64,000 nt of DNA from CBDCYS01 sp965226245 (GCA_965226245.1 CBDDCL010000015.1:1302001-1366000), one strand, 5' to 3'; positions 51,484 through 60,546 are shown, counted from the first letter of the stretch. Notes: generated by a model not told the origin, from the sequence alone. Program-made: numbers and translations.

Positions 51484-51705
51484 GGGAGGGGTTAGCCCGC
51501 TTTTCTCACCGCGTGGCGAGGCGAAGTGCGTGAGAGGCCCGTCAGTACGAGGCGCGCGCCGCTTGACGAGCGGAGGCGTACTTGACAGTACGGTGAGCAC
51601 GGCGAGCAAGCGCAACGAAGTAATGGCGGGCTTATCGCGTGCTTCGACCGTCAGGCGGTGAGAAATGCGGGCTAGCCGCTTCGACGCGCCTCATCCGCGT
51701 AAGGG
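51468..51705 (+). repeat. Repeat A copy interrupted by a complete repeat B MITE
   Basis: Repeat A (GGAGCCCCGACCGTGAGGGA...) runs to TA at 51493-51494. A 178-bp family B element follows (51495-51672), with ends GCCCGCTTTTCTCACCGC and, inverted, GCCCGCATTTCTCACCGC. A second TA (51673-51674) and then GCCGCTTCGACGCG resume repeat A. Deleting the element and one TA restores GGGGTTAGCCGCTTCGACGC exactly as in other family A copies, proving an insertion with TA duplication. Confidence 0.88.
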
Positions 51706-51755
51706 AGCCGGAGGCCGCGCCTTGACCTGCAGCCGGACGCCCAGGCCGCAAGCGC

Positions 51756-52898
51756 ATGAGAGTCCTCTTCATTGACCAATACAGCGAGCTAGGAGGAGCC
51801 CAGCAGTGCCTGCTCGATCTGCTCCCCGCCGTGCTGGCCGCGGGCTGGGAAGCGCATGTTGCGATCCCGGGTGAAGGCCCCCTCGCGGCAAGACTTACCT
51901 CGCTGGGCGTTGCTCTGCATTCGATCCCAGGCAGACGCCTGTCAGCGGGGCGCAAATCCTGGAGCGAGGTCCTAAACTTCATTCGGGATATGCCGCGTCT
52001 TGCCAGAGCCATCACGGACATCGTGTCGCGGTGCAATGCGGATCTCATCTACGTGAATGGTCCACGCATGCTGCCCGCGGCGTCATTGGCTGCCAGGAAG
52101 GGGGTTGCCAGGAAGGGACCGCCCCTGTTGTTCCATTCTCACAACCACCTGCGGCAGCGGGCTGACCGTTGGATCGCCGCGCGGGCAATCAGACACGGCA
52201 AGGCCACGGTGGTCGGCTGCTGCCGCTTCGCTCTTGAACCGCTGGAGCGCCATGTGCATCGCGGGCGGTCTCATCTGGTCTACAACGGGACCGGTCCGCC
52301 CGCCCCGGCGGAGAGCCGGCCGCTCGAGAAAGCCGGCTTTACCATCGGCGTCATCGGCCGGATCGCGCCCGACAAAGGGCAGAAGGAGTTTCTGCAAGCC
52401 GCCGGCCGGTTAAATGCAGCGTTACCCGATAGCCGATTTCTTATTTGCGGGGACGCCCTGTTTGGCGATCAACAAGCAATCAAGTATCGCGATTCCTTGA
52501 GAGCACTGGCGGAAGGGCTGCCCGTCGAGTTTCTGGGCTGGCGCCGGGATGTCGACGGCGTGATGTCCAGGCTGGATCTTCTCGCCGTTCCATCGATCTG
52601 GGAGCCTGGCGCGCCGCGCGTGATTCTCGAAGCGTACGCGAGCGGCGTGCCGGTCGTTGCGTTCCCGGCAGGCGGGATCCCCGAGATCCTCCACGACGGA
52701 GAAACAGGATTTCTCGTTAAGCCTTCAACACCGGAGGCGCTTGCCGAGAAGATCCTGAGTGCTGTTTCGCAAGAATCGACGCTGGCAGCGGTGGGGCGCG
52801 CGGGTCAGGAGTTGTGGAAAGCGCAATTCACGGTCGAACGATACCGCAAAGAGATGCTCGAAATCATGGCCAAAACGGCTGCTCAAGCGCGACCCTAG
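51756..52898 (+). CDS. GT4 family glycosyltransferase
   Basis: A 380-residue GT-B enzyme. The N-terminus has RVLFIDQYSELGGAQQCLLD, a GGA motif typical of GT4. The C-terminal half has IGVIGRIAPDKGQKEFLQAA, SRFLICGDALFGDQQ, VEFLGWRRDVDGVMSRLDLL and WEPGAPRVILEAYASGVPVV. It probably adds a later sugar of the same polysaccharide. A 15-bp tandem duplication at about 52091-52120 encodes ARKGVARKG, in frame. The nested repeat separates it from the preceding operon by about 270 bp. Confidence 0.9.
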   Translation: MRVLFIDQYSELGGAQQCLLDLLPAVLAAGWEAHVAIPGEGPLAARLTSLGVALHSIPGRRLSAGRKSWSEVLNFIRDMPRLARAITDIVSRCNADLIYVNGPRMLPAASLAARKGVARKGPPLLFHSHNHLRQRADRWIAARAIRHGKATVVGCCRFALEPLERHVHRGRSHLVYNGTGPPAPAESRPLEKAGFTIGVIGRIAPDKGQKEFLQAAGRLNAALPDSRFLICGDALFGDQQAIKYRDSLRALAEGLPVEFLGWRRDVDGVMSRLDLLAVPSIWEPGAPRVILEAYASGVPVVAFPAGGIPEILHDGETGFLVKPSTPEALAEKILSAVSQESTLAAVGRAGQELWKAQFTVERYRKEMLEIMAKTAAQARP

Positions 52899-53574
52899 CA
52901 GCACGCCCGCTACCTGTTCTTCATCCCCGGATACCAGGACCGCACCGCCAAAATGCGTGCTTTCTTGGGCGCGGGCTTGGCATCCGCGTAAAAACCAACC
53001 GTTGCGTTCAAGCGGTAAAAATAAGCGTCCCCGGGTTGAGCCGGATGCCGGCCCTCGACACCGTTCATGCCCCCACCGGCGACAATCTCGCCCTTGCCGT
53101 CGAGTACCAAGTAAATCTCTTCGTCGCTCGCGTGGTGGTGAGGATGATTGGTCCCCCCAGGGGCGAACTCCATGATGAACAGGCTGGTCATCATGCGGGC
53201 GCTTGCCAGGACGTCCCGTTTGCTCGTTGTGTCCCCCATCAACAACTGATAGAGCGTTGTCGGGGGGTGATTGCCAACAACCTGTTTTTTAGCATCGCGG
53301 GTATTTGCGATCGGCAGCTTGTCAGGGATGCCGGCCTCAACGCCCTTCGGCAGGTGGAAACCCATGACGATGAGGTGCAGAGGCTCGCCCGAGATGTTGA
53401 CGGCCGCGTGAACCGCGGCGGGCGCGAAGTACATGAAGTCTTCGTCACGAACCGGAATCGTCTTGCCGCGGTAGGAGACTTTGGGTGCGCGACATGAATG
53501 TGGGACCTTGCGGGTTTCTTTTCTTGCGATGAGAATCCTTACGTTGTGATACGTTAGGACAAAGGAGGTGTGCT

Positions 53575-53973
53575 TTGTCCGAATCTCTCGCCACACTCGA
53601 AATTCAACGAACCGACATTCTCTCCCAGATCCTCCAAGTGGGGGACCTTCGCAGCGGCTCGATCAGCGCCATCAGCGGCCGCTGCGGCAAACCGAATTGC
53701 CGCTGCCATCAGCCCGGTCAGCCGGCTCATGGTCCGAACTACCGCCTCACCAAGAAGGTGAACGGAAAAACCGTGAGTGAGACCTTTTCTTCGCCCGCCC
53801 AACGGCGCAAGGCGCAACGCGAGGTCGAGGCTTTTCACCGCTTCCGGGAACTGAGCCGAGAACTGCTCGACGTCAACGAGAAGATTTGCCGGCTCCGGCC
53901 CGTCGAGGAGACGCTCACCCCCCAGGAAAAAAAACGGCCGAAACGATCCAGCAGGAAGTCGCCCAAGAAGTGA
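53575..53973 (+). CDS. ISKra4 first reading frame (DUF6788-like)
   Basis: A 132-residue protein with a TTG start preceded by a near-perfect AAAGGAGGT ribosome binding site. It contains GSISAISGRCGKPNCRCHQP, a Cys/His metal-binding motif of DUF6788-type proteins, and NYRLTKKVNGKTVSETFSSP. In the zero frame it ends RPKRSSRKSPKK. An A8 run at 53927-53934 within CAG-GAA-AAA-AAA-CGG allows a -1 shift giving QEKKTAETIQQE, which runs directly into the transposase. The zinc motif probably binds DNA ends. Confidence 0.82.
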   Translation: MSESLATLEIQRTDILSQILQVGDLRSGSISAISGRCGKPNCRCHQPGQPAHGPNYRLTKKVNGKTVSETFSSPAQRRKAQREVEAFHRFRELSRELLDVNEKICRLRPVEETLTPQEKKRPKRSSRKSPKK

Positions 53974-55286
53974 GGCAACTGCTCAAAGTGATTTTCAGCG
54001 GCCGCCGTAAGAGCGGCCCATTCGATCTCGAAGCCGTCGAGACGGCCACTCGCGGCGCGATGCATCGCGCCGGAGCGGCTGTGTTGAGCGAGTTACTGTC
54101 CTGCTCGGAGGCGGCGCCCCGCCAGCAGCCCTGCGCCTGCGGCCAACAAGCTTGCTATCACGACACCCGCCCCAAACAACTCACCACCGTGCTGGGAGAG
54201 GTCCGCTTTGAACGAGCCTACTTCGTCTGCCCCCATTGCCGCCGGGGACAGTGCCCGCGCGACGCCGAACTCGACGTGGTCCGCAGCGCCTGCTCGCCGG
54301 GCGTGCGTCGCATGATGGCGCTGGTGGGCAGCGAAACTTCCTTCGAGCAAGGCCGCGAACAGCTCGAGGTCTTGGCCGGTCTCGACGTCACCGCCAAGGC
54401 CGTCGAGCGGCAAGCCGAAGCTCTGGGCGCCGACATCGGCGCTCGGGAACAGCTGGAGATCCAGCGCGCCAAGCAACTCGAACTGCCCCAGGTCTGCGCC
54501 CCTGTCGTGCCCGTTCTCTACATCGAGATGGACGGCACGGGCGTGCCGGTTGTGGCAGCCGAGACCACCGGCCGCGTCGGCAAAACGGCGGGCCAGCCGG
54601 CTCGTACCCGCGAGGTCAAGCTGGGCTGCGTCTTTACGCAAACCAGCAGCGACGAACAAGGCCGGCCGCTGCGCGACGAGAATTCGACCAGCTACACCGC
54701 CGCCATCGAAGGGGCCGAGAAGTTCGGCCTGCGGCTCTACACCGAAGCTTGGCGGCGGGGCTGGAGCCGGGCGAAGAAGAAGGTCGTGATCGGCGACGGC
54801 GCCGTGTGGATCTGGAACTTGGCCCACCAGCACTTTCCCGGCGCGGTTCAGATCGTCGATCTCTACCATGCGCGGCAGCATCTGTGGGAGCTTTCCGCGA
54901 AGCTGTTCCCCAACGATGAGCGGGGCCGCAAACGCTGCACCGCGCGGCTGTTGAACAAGCTCGATCAGGGCAAGATCGTGGCGTTGGGGAAAGCCCTGCG
55001 CGAGTTCTCGCCGCCGAGCGAAGATCTGGCTCGCCTGCTTTCGAGGGAAACAGCCTACTTCGAGCACAATGCGGAGCGGATGTGTTATCCCTCCTTCCGC
55101 GAGCAAGGTCTGTTTGTCGGCTCGGGCGTCGTCGAGGCTGGATGCAAGACTGTCATCGGCGCCCGGCTGAAACGCTCGGGCATGTTCTGGACCGTGCGTG
55201 GCGCTAACACCATCATCGCTCTGCGCTGCTGCCGCATGAGCGGAAACTTCGAGGACTACTGGGAGCTTCGATCAACCGCTGCCTGA
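53886..55286 (+). CDS. ISKra4-family transposase
   Basis: The open frame extends to 466 codons; the natural product probably begins by -1 frameshifting at 53927-53934 from the upstream frame. It includes an HTH and zinc-like region (CACGQQACYHDTRPKQLTTV, CPHCRRGQCPRDAELD) and the DDE core: VPVLYIEMDGTGVPVV (first Asp), KKKVVIGDGAVWIWNLAH (second Asp) and, near the end, GSGVVEAGCKTVIGARLKRS (last Glu), the signature of ISKra4 transposases. No stop codon interrupts it, so the element is probably competent. Confidence 0.88.
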   Translation: MPAPARRGDAHPPGKKTAETIQQEVAQEVRQLLKVIFSGRRKSGPFDLEAVETATRGAMHRAGAAVLSELLSCSEAAPRQQPCACGQQACYHDTRPKQLTTVLGEVRFERAYFVCPHCRRGQCPRDAELDVVRSACSPGVRRMMALVGSETSFEQGREQLEVLAGLDVTAKAVERQAEALGADIGAREQLEIQRAKQLELPQVCAPVVPVLYIEMDGTGVPVVAAETTGRVGKTAGQPARTREVKLGCVFTQTSSDEQGRPLRDENSTSYTAAIEGAEKFGLRLYTEAWRRGWSRAKKKVVIGDGAVWIWNLAHQHFPGAVQIVDLYHARQHLWELSAKLFPNDERGRKRCTARLLNKLDQGKIVALGKALREFSPPSEDLARLLSRETAYFEHNAERMCYPSFREQGLFVGSGVVEAGCKTVIGARLKRSGMFWTVRGANTIIALRCCRMSGNFEDYWELRSTAA

Positions 55287-55685
55287 TCTCCCACATTTAT
55301 GTCGCGCACCCGGAGACTTTCCCCGACCCTTGAAGGACGAAATAGATCTGCTCCTCGGCGGGATAGTTCGTCTCGGCGCATTCGCCGCCGGCATCGACGA
55401 CAATCTCGCCATAACGCGCAACTCCCTTGACGATTGAGGTTTGTGAATCACCTTCCCCGAAGAGCGGACGGTAGCGGCAAGTGGGCGTGGTCACATCCGC
55501 TTTTTGGAAAGCCACGTCCGACAAACGGCGGTAAAGGAAGGTGGGGTCCACCGGACGCTCCGCCGCCGAGGCGAACAGAGCAGAGCCAAGCGCAACAGTC
55601 GCCAAGATCGCCGAGAATCGCATGATTGTTCCCTCGCAGCCCTATAGTAGCGAAGCGTGACACCGAAACGTGACTGGAGATCGTG

Positions 55686-55910
55686 TTAGCTTGCTAAAAC
55701 TCTGGCCGGTTGAACACATGAGGACGGAGCCCGGTTGCCCATCAGAGCTTCCAGCCGGTTGCCCGGCGGTGAGCGGAGATCATCGAGCCTCTTGGCATGA
55801 TGCAAGAACAGGAGCTTGCGCCTGGCGACGCGCTCAACCGGGCGAAACCGCTTGACTGCTTGATCCTGGAATAGCTTTGCAGTATCAGAACAGCGAAACG
55901 ACTGTATCAA
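55686..55910 (-). pseudogene. HigB-type toxin remnant
   Basis: From a TTG at 55910 the frame reads IQSFRCSDTAKLFQDQAVKR, FRPVERVARRKLLFLHHAKR and LDDLRSPPGNRLEAL, the N-terminal ~55 residues of HigB (RelE superfamily) mRNA interferases. Similarity stops at about 55740 and the frame ends in unrelated residues. The catalytic C-terminal strands and the following higA antitoxin gene are missing. A dead relic of a toxin-antitoxin module. Confidence 0.72.
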
Positions 55911-56056
55911 TCTCCATTTTATTACGCATCCCGTAATACGTCAAGCGCAACGCACTTCCGCAGGCCGGGCGAAACTCTGGGCGGCCCCCATCGCCCGTAT
56001 CCGTCGCAGCCTGCCAGATACCCCCGTGATAGAATGAACCGTTCCTCCCGGGTAAG

Positions 56057-56202
56057 CCTAACGCGGACGAGCCGCAACCAAAACGGGAAGCGTGGCCGCT
56101 GGTGGATGAGGCGCGTCGTAGCGGCTAACCCCTCCCTGACGGTCGGGGCTCTGGATCTGGTTCCCGAATTTTCTGCCACGTTTGACACGAATCTCATGAT
56201 GT
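56057..56202 (-). repeat. Dispersed repeat family A, copy 3
   Basis: Minus-strand copy with ATGAGATTCGTGTCAAACGT, GGCAGAAAATTCGGGAACCA, a GAGGGAGGGGTTAGCCGC core and GGTTGCGGCTCGTCCGCG. It ends 13 bp before the DciA-like gene. It is the closest relative of the 2380-2522 copy. Confidence 0.85.
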
Positions 56203-56214
56203 AGGCGCCAAAAA

Positions 56215-56643
56215 GTGAAGCCCCTCAAAGACATTCTGCCCGACCTGTACCGGCAGGAAAAGAGTATGACAGCCGAAGACGAGGAGGAACTCGTGCGCAC
56301 GTACTGGCCGAGCGTGGTCGGACCCTACATCGCGCGACGAACCAAGCCCGTGCGCATCCTGAAGGGGCGGCTCATCGTCGACATCGAAGGCCACGAGTGG
56401 CGCAGGCAACTAGCTCCCATGGGCCGCTCGATTGCCCGGCGGCTCAACGGCGCGGTCGGCAAGGACGCCCTCGAAGATGTGGAGTTCCGAGTTGTTGTCC
56501 CCGCCATCCGCCCCCCAGGCCGCGCGCGAACCGCCACGGGGGCGGAAGTGCCGCAACAACCTCACGATGAAGCCTCCGGGATCAACGACCCCAACTTGCG
56601 GCGAATCTACAGGCGTTCCATGAAAAAAGCGGCAGGAAAGTGA
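56215..56643 (+). CDS. DUF721/DciA-like protein
   Basis: A 142-residue protein with a GTG start (KPLKDILPDLYRQEKSM). The central DUF721 fold is indicated by TYWPSVVGPYIARRTKPVRI, LKGRLIVDIEGHEWRRQLAP and a final short helix. DUF721 includes DciA, the ancestral loader of the replicative helicase DnaB; the length and absence of a long extra domain agree with that, though direct identity is not proven. Its TGA overlaps the GTG start of gatC (GTGA), indicating translational coupling. Confidence 0.75.
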   Translation: MKPLKDILPDLYRQEKSMTAEDEEELVRTYWPSVVGPYIARRTKPVRILKGRLIVDIEGHEWRRQLAPMGRSIARRLNGAVGKDALEDVEFRVVVPAIRPPGRARTATGAEVPQQPHDEASGINDPNLRRIYRRSMKKAAGK

Positions 56644-56939
56644 ATATCACCGAGAAAGAAGTTCGCTACATCGCGGAACTCGCCAATCTGCGGCTGAGCG
56701 ACGAGGAGGTCGACAGATACCGCGGCGACCTCGAGGAGATCCTAACCTACGTCGACAAGTTGAACGAAATCGACACGTCCGAAGTCGAACCCATGGCACA
56801 GGTCATCTACGCCGGGAGCGAAACGTCGACGCTGCGGGACGACGTCAAGCGGCCAAGCTTCGATCCCGAAGTCGCGCTGCGCTCGGCGCCAAAAGCAGGA
56901 GCGGGTCAATTCAAGGTCCCCCGTGTGATTCAACGCTAG
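56640..56939 (+). CDS. gatC: Aspartyl/glutamyl-tRNA amidotransferase subunit C
   Basis: A 99-residue protein with the family pattern VRYIAELANLRLSDEEVDRY, LEEILTYVDKLNEIDTSEVE and a C-terminal LRDDVKRPS...FKVPRVIQ. GatC bridges GatA and GatB in the complex that amidates Glu-tRNA(Gln) or Asp-tRNA(Asn). The GTG start overlaps the preceding stop. gatA follows after about 260 bp rather than directly, because a repeat-containing segment lies between them. gatB is not in the window. Confidence 0.95.
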   Translation: MNITEKEVRYIAELANLRLSDEEVDRYRGDLEEILTYVDKLNEIDTSEVEPMAQVIYAGSETSTLRDDVKRPSFDPEVALRSAPKAGAGQFKVPRVIQR

Positions 56940-57119
56940 GCGCTGGTCTGCCTCGGACCCTGGGCGGCCGATTTCCAGCAGCAACACCCCGGCGGCCCCC
57001 AGGAGAACGGCGCAATTGGCGCTTTGGGCGCTTGTAAACATAACGCGGACCGGCTGCAACAAAACAGGTTCCGCTGGGCGGGCGGTATAGAGATTCGGCG
57101 CTGCTAAAGCTTCTGAGAG

Positions 57120-57185
57120 CAGTATCTCGAGCGTGGACTTCCGTCCACGCCTCTGTCCGGCCGTCTGAAATTTTCCACCACAATC
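57120..57185 (+). repeat. Repeat family E, single arm upstream of gatA
   Basis: GTGGACTTCCGTCCACGC, CTCTGTCCGGCCGTCTGAAA and TTTTC match the right arm of the inverted-repeat element at 15786-15976. Here the opposite arm is not evident. The rest of 56940-57194 is non-coding and includes a diverged CGGACCGGCTGCAACAAAAC stretch like the end of repeat A. Confidence 0.7.
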
Positions 57186-57200
57186 GGCAGCGACTTGGAA

Positions 57201-58652
57201 ATGGATAACTACAAACAGCTCACCATCGACGAGATTCAAACGGGTCTCGCGGAGCGAACCTTCAGCGCAAAGGAGCTTGCCCAGGAAGCGCTCCGAATTG
57301 CGGAAGCCGAGAACGACCAATACGGGGCGTTCCTGCATTTCGCCCCAGAGCAGGCCATCTCGGCAGCCGAATCCGTTGACGCGAAAATCACGGCCGGCGA
57401 ACCGATAGGACCGCTTGCGGGAGTGCCCATCGCCGTCAAGGACGTCATTCTCGCTGAAGATTTGCGCGCCACCTGCGGCTCTCGGTTGCTGGAAAACTAC
57501 GTAGCCCCCTACGATGCCACCGCGGTCACGAAGATCAAGGAAGCCGGAGCCGTCATTATCGGCAAGACCAACTGCGACGAGTTCGCGATGGGCTCGTCCA
57601 ATGAAAACTCCGCCTACTATCCCGTGCGGAACCCAGCGGCGACTGACCGCGTACCGGGCGGATCGAGCGGAGGATCAGCCGCCGCCGTAGCAGGCGGTTT
57701 CACACCCGTTTCGCTGGGGTCCGACACCGGCGGCTCGATCCGGCAGCCCGCGTCGTTCTGCGGCGTGGTTGGCGTGCTGCCCACCTACGGACGGGTTTCG
57801 CGCTACGGCCTGGTCGCCTTTGCCAGCTCGCTCGACCACATCGGCCCTTTCTCGCGTACGGTCAAGGACTCGGCAACCTTGCTCAAGGTGATCGCGGGGC
57901 GCGACCCGCTCGACGCCAGCTCCGCCAGTGCGCCGGCCGACGACTATCCAGGCGCTCTCGACCGCAATGTGAAGGGCTTGAAAATCGGAGTTCCCAAGGA
58001 ATATTTCGGCGAGGGCCTCGACTCGGAAGTAGGCGCCCGCGTCCAAGGCGGTCTGGACGTTCTGCGAAAGCTCGGGTGCGAGATTGCCGGCATCAGCCTG
58101 CCCAACACCGAGTACGCCATTGCTTCTTACTATTTGATCTGTACGGCGGAGGCTAGCGCGAATTTGGCTCGCTACGACGGAGTGCGCTACACGTTCCGCT
58201 CGCCCGACTCCGAGACGCTGGGTGAGATGTACCGAAACACGCGCGGCGAAGGGTTCGGAGCGGAAGTCAAGCGCCGCATCATCTTGGGCACATACGTGTT
58301 GAGCTCGGGCTACTACGATGCCTATTACCTGAAGGCGCAAAAAGTTCGCTCCCTGATCGCCGCGGACTTTAGCGGCGCGTTCCAGAAGGTGGACGCCATC
58401 GTCACGCCTGTTTCGCCGTTTCCCGCGTTCAAGTTAGGGGAGAAGATGGCCGATCCTCTGGAGATGTACCTGTCCGACATCTACACCATCACCGCCAGTC
58501 TGGCTGGCATCGCCGGCGTCAGCGTCCCTTGCGGGACCTCCTCGGATGGGCTCCCCATAGGGATGCAGATTCTGGCAAATCACTTCCAGGAAGCCAAGAT
58601 GCTCAGGATTGCCGACGCCTTCGAGAAGGCCGGAGGATTCCAGGGCGCCTAG
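57201..58652 (+). CDS. gatA: Aspartyl/glutamyl-tRNA amidotransferase subunit A
   Basis: A 483-residue amidase-signature enzyme. GPLAGVPIAVKDVILAEDLR supplies the catalytic Lys, VPGGSSGGSAAAVAGG the cis-Ser, and VSLGSDTGGSIRQPASFCGV the nucleophilic Ser. KPTYG-like LPTYGRVSRYGLVAFASSLD and the C-terminal IGMQILANHFQEAKML are standard GatA. It hydrolyses glutamine to supply ammonia for transamidation. ATG at 57201 is used; a TTG two codons earlier is an alternative. It follows gatC across a repeat-bearing gap. Confidence 0.95.
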   Translation: MDNYKQLTIDEIQTGLAERTFSAKELAQEALRIAEAENDQYGAFLHFAPEQAISAAESVDAKITAGEPIGPLAGVPIAVKDVILAEDLRATCGSRLLENYVAPYDATAVTKIKEAGAVIIGKTNCDEFAMGSSNENSAYYPVRNPAATDRVPGGSSGGSAAAVAGGFTPVSLGSDTGGSIRQPASFCGVVGVLPTYGRVSRYGLVAFASSLDHIGPFSRTVKDSATLLKVIAGRDPLDASSASAPADDYPGALDRNVKGLKIGVPKEYFGEGLDSEVGARVQGGLDVLRKLGCEIAGISLPNTEYAIASYYLICTAEASANLARYDGVRYTFRSPDSETLGEMYRNTRGEGFGAEVKRRIILGTYVLSSGYYDAYYLKAQKVRSLIAADFSGAFQKVDAIVTPVSPFPAFKLGEKMADPLEMYLSDIYTITASLAGIAGVSVPCGTSSDGLPIGMQILANHFQEAKMLRIADAFEKAGGFQGA

Positions 58653-59073
58653 CGGATGGGGAAAAGCCGGTAGGTCTGGAAAGTCGTAGCCTGTTTCGAG
58701 GCCGGCGGGTACGGACCCGAACTGAATCTTCCGCGGAGGCTGCTGGCCCATCGGGCGGCCCGAGGCGGCACATGGATGTCTGGTCCCAGGGCCCCCACGA
58801 CCGATTCGCAAACGCCCGCCGCTGCAACTTTTGGCCTCGTCCCACAACCCTTGCCACCACGAGGGAGCGGGGTTACTGCGTCAACCCCTTGAGAGTACTT
58901 GACAGATACCTATCATGGATGTCCCCGACTTTTCCTTTGATCTGTGACTCGGCAAGCACCTAAGGCTTGGATTCCCAGGAATTGACTGAGATTTGTAGTC
59001 AGTTCCAACATACGGTCATGGTCGAAACCTCGTAAGCTCGAGGCTAGTCTATTATTAATTACTGCTGAACCTG
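58653..59073. other. Intergenic region without recognised features
   Basis: About 420 bp between gatA and the next gene. The last 150 bp are AT-richer (around 59040-59060) and may contain a promoter. No repeat family member, RNA gene or reading frame is supported. Confidence 0.4.
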
Positions 59074-60546
59074 ATGCCGGGAATGGACCCCAACACCAAG
59101 CGACTCGTTTGGAAGGCCCTTGCGGCGTCGTTTGCTGTTTATGTCCTGCCAGTCTGGCCTCGTCTCTTTTCCGTGTCTCTGTGGGGAGGCGTCCTCGTAG
59201 AAGATTTACTTGAGGGGGCCCTACACGAGGAACAACAGTGGCTCGTAGCAAATGCTGCATTTGCTATCGGCTTTCACGCCTCAGCGTTTATCATCAGCTA
59301 CTTCTCCTTTTCGCGACTCCCCTCTCCGGCGAGGGTGCTGGTGTTCCTATACTCGGCCGCGGTCCTGGTTGTCGCGCTGAATTGGATCTACTTGGTCGTC
59401 ATCCCTCGTCATTTTCTGGTTGAAGAGGATACGGCAACAGAGAAGACGGATTGGCCCGTTGCTTGTCTAGCGCCACATTTTCGCCTGGTGCCGTACAGGT
59501 ACAGATCTTATCCGGACCGCTTGCATCTCTCCCGCCGAGCGGAGGGGCGGGTCTGGCTTTCGTCGGGAGGCGCACACCCGAATCCCGGAGTGCCGGAGAT
59601 CCTGGACGTCGCTACCTGTGAAGTCACCGAACTGCCTATTCCGCGCATCGTAATGGGGGCGACTCTTTCGTCCGTTTCCACTACGGAAGTGGGTCTCTAC
59701 GCGGTTTACTGGTCACATGCGCTTTACCTGCAGGCACATGGCGAACGGGAAGTGCGGGACGGAGTGACGATCGCTTACGTTGTCGAGCCGGAAGGAGAGC
59801 CTCGCCGCATCGAGCTGCCCATTGATGTGCGACGCCACCCGCCGATTCTCTCCACAGACGGCGAGTGGGTTGGCTGGGTCGAAAAGACCGGGGGCTCAGG
59901 AGGGCCACCAAACAAATACAGGGTCCAACTTCGGGCTTGCCGAACCGGGAAGATAATCAGTTTACCTCTGTCTGACGTTGGCGAGGGTCAGTATCGACTG
60001 CGTGAGATTGATATGGCAGCCGGCGAAGTGACGGTGACGCGGAACTACTCAGCGGATTTTGTTACCGTGGATCTCGACGGTACGCTAGTGTGGGGGCCTA
60101 TGACGGTTCCACCCGCTGTAGCTCTCCGCAGAGTCGGTCGCGGGTGGGTTAGGTGGCACACAGATCGGAACCTTACTCCCAAGTCGATTTCCTGGGCGCT
60201 GCCCAAGGGTACTGGAAGCAGACGGATCCCCGGCGGCCGAGCCATTCTTTCCGTGGATATCGATCCTTCGAGAGAGTTTATGGCCGTTAGTGTTGGCAGA
60301 ACGGACAACGATGAGAGTTCTCCTGACTGGGCCCGTGCTTCGATAACCCAAGACATTCCAACCGCCGTCTTCGTTTTCCGGGTGCGTGATGGCGTTGAAC
60401 TGTTTCGAAAGTACTTGCGCCCCGGCGCCGAGCCAGTAGTCCAGTTCATCGCTCCTCGCTACTTCGCCTACGGCACACACAAATGGGATAAGGTGGTTAC
60501 CGTGTTTCGGATACCAGAGGCGCAGTTGCCAAGCTGGACTCAGTGA
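59074..60546 (+). CDS. Membrane-anchored protein of unknown function with a beta-propeller-like domain
   Basis: A 490-residue protein. About three helices occupy residues 12-115 (LVWKALAASFAVYVLPVWPR, WLVANAAFAIGFHASAFIIS, ARVLVFLYSAAVLVVALNWI). The remaining ~370 residues are rich in beta strands with repeated patterns such as GVPEILDVATCEVTELPIP, YRVQLRACRTGKIISLPL and VFVFRVRDGVELFRKYL, suggesting a WD40/YVTN-like propeller outside the membrane. No enzyme motif or family is recognised. Codon use and base composition are less GC-biased than in gatA. It appears monocistronic. Confidence 0.65.
   Translation: MPGMDPNTKRLVWKALAASFAVYVLPVWPRLFSVSLWGGVLVEDLLEGALHEEQQWLVANAAFAIGFHASAFIISYFSFSRLPSPARVLVFLYSAAVLVVALNWIYLVVIPRHFLVEEDTATEKTDWPVACLAPHFRLVPYRYRSYPDRLHLSRRAEGRVWLSSGGAHPNPGVPEILDVATCEVTELPIPRIVMGATLSSVSTTEVGLYAVYWSHALYLQAHGEREVRDGVTIAYVVEPEGEPRRIELPIDVRRHPPILSTDGEWVGWVEKTGGSGGPPNKYRVQLRACRTGKIISLPLSDVGEGQYRLREIDMAAGEVTVTRNYSADFVTVDLDGTLVWGPMTVPPAVALRRVGRGWVRWHTDRNLTPKSISWALPKGTGSRRIPGGRAILSVDIDPSREFMAVSVGRTDNDESSPDWARASITQDIPTAVFVFRVRDGVELFRKYLRPGAEPVVQFIAPRYFAYGTHKWDKVVTVFRIPEAQLPSWTQ

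Larger units (their letters stand above)
53483..55311 (+). mobile_element. ISKra4-family insertion sequence
   Basis: An 1829-bp element with terminal inverted repeats of about 23 bp (GGGTGCGCGACATGAATGTG at the left and its near complement at the right). It is flanked by the 9-bp duplication GGAGACTTT (53474-53482, 55312-55320). It encodes two overlapping frames joined by a probable -1 frameshift. Confidence 0.92.
52910..55623 (-). pseudogene. Secreted bicupin gene interrupted by an ISKra4-family element
   Basis: The 5' part (55623 to 55312) encodes a signal peptide (ILATVALGSALFASAAE) and the first half of cupin 1 (YPAEEQIYFVLQGSGKV). The 3' part (53482 to 52910) continues SYRGKTIPVRDEDFMYFAPA and holds cupin 2 with HPHHHASDEEIYLVLDGKGE, whose His/Glu residues would bind metal. 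Removing the element and one copy of the 9-bp duplication joins ...GSGKVS to YRGKTIP without a frameshift. Function before disruption unknown; members may be dioxygenases or isomerases. Now inactive unless the element excises. Confidence 0.9.

Noticed and set aside
54093..55106. A 337-codon minus-strand frame in the ISKra4 element
   Set aside because: Antisense to the transposase; no independent support.
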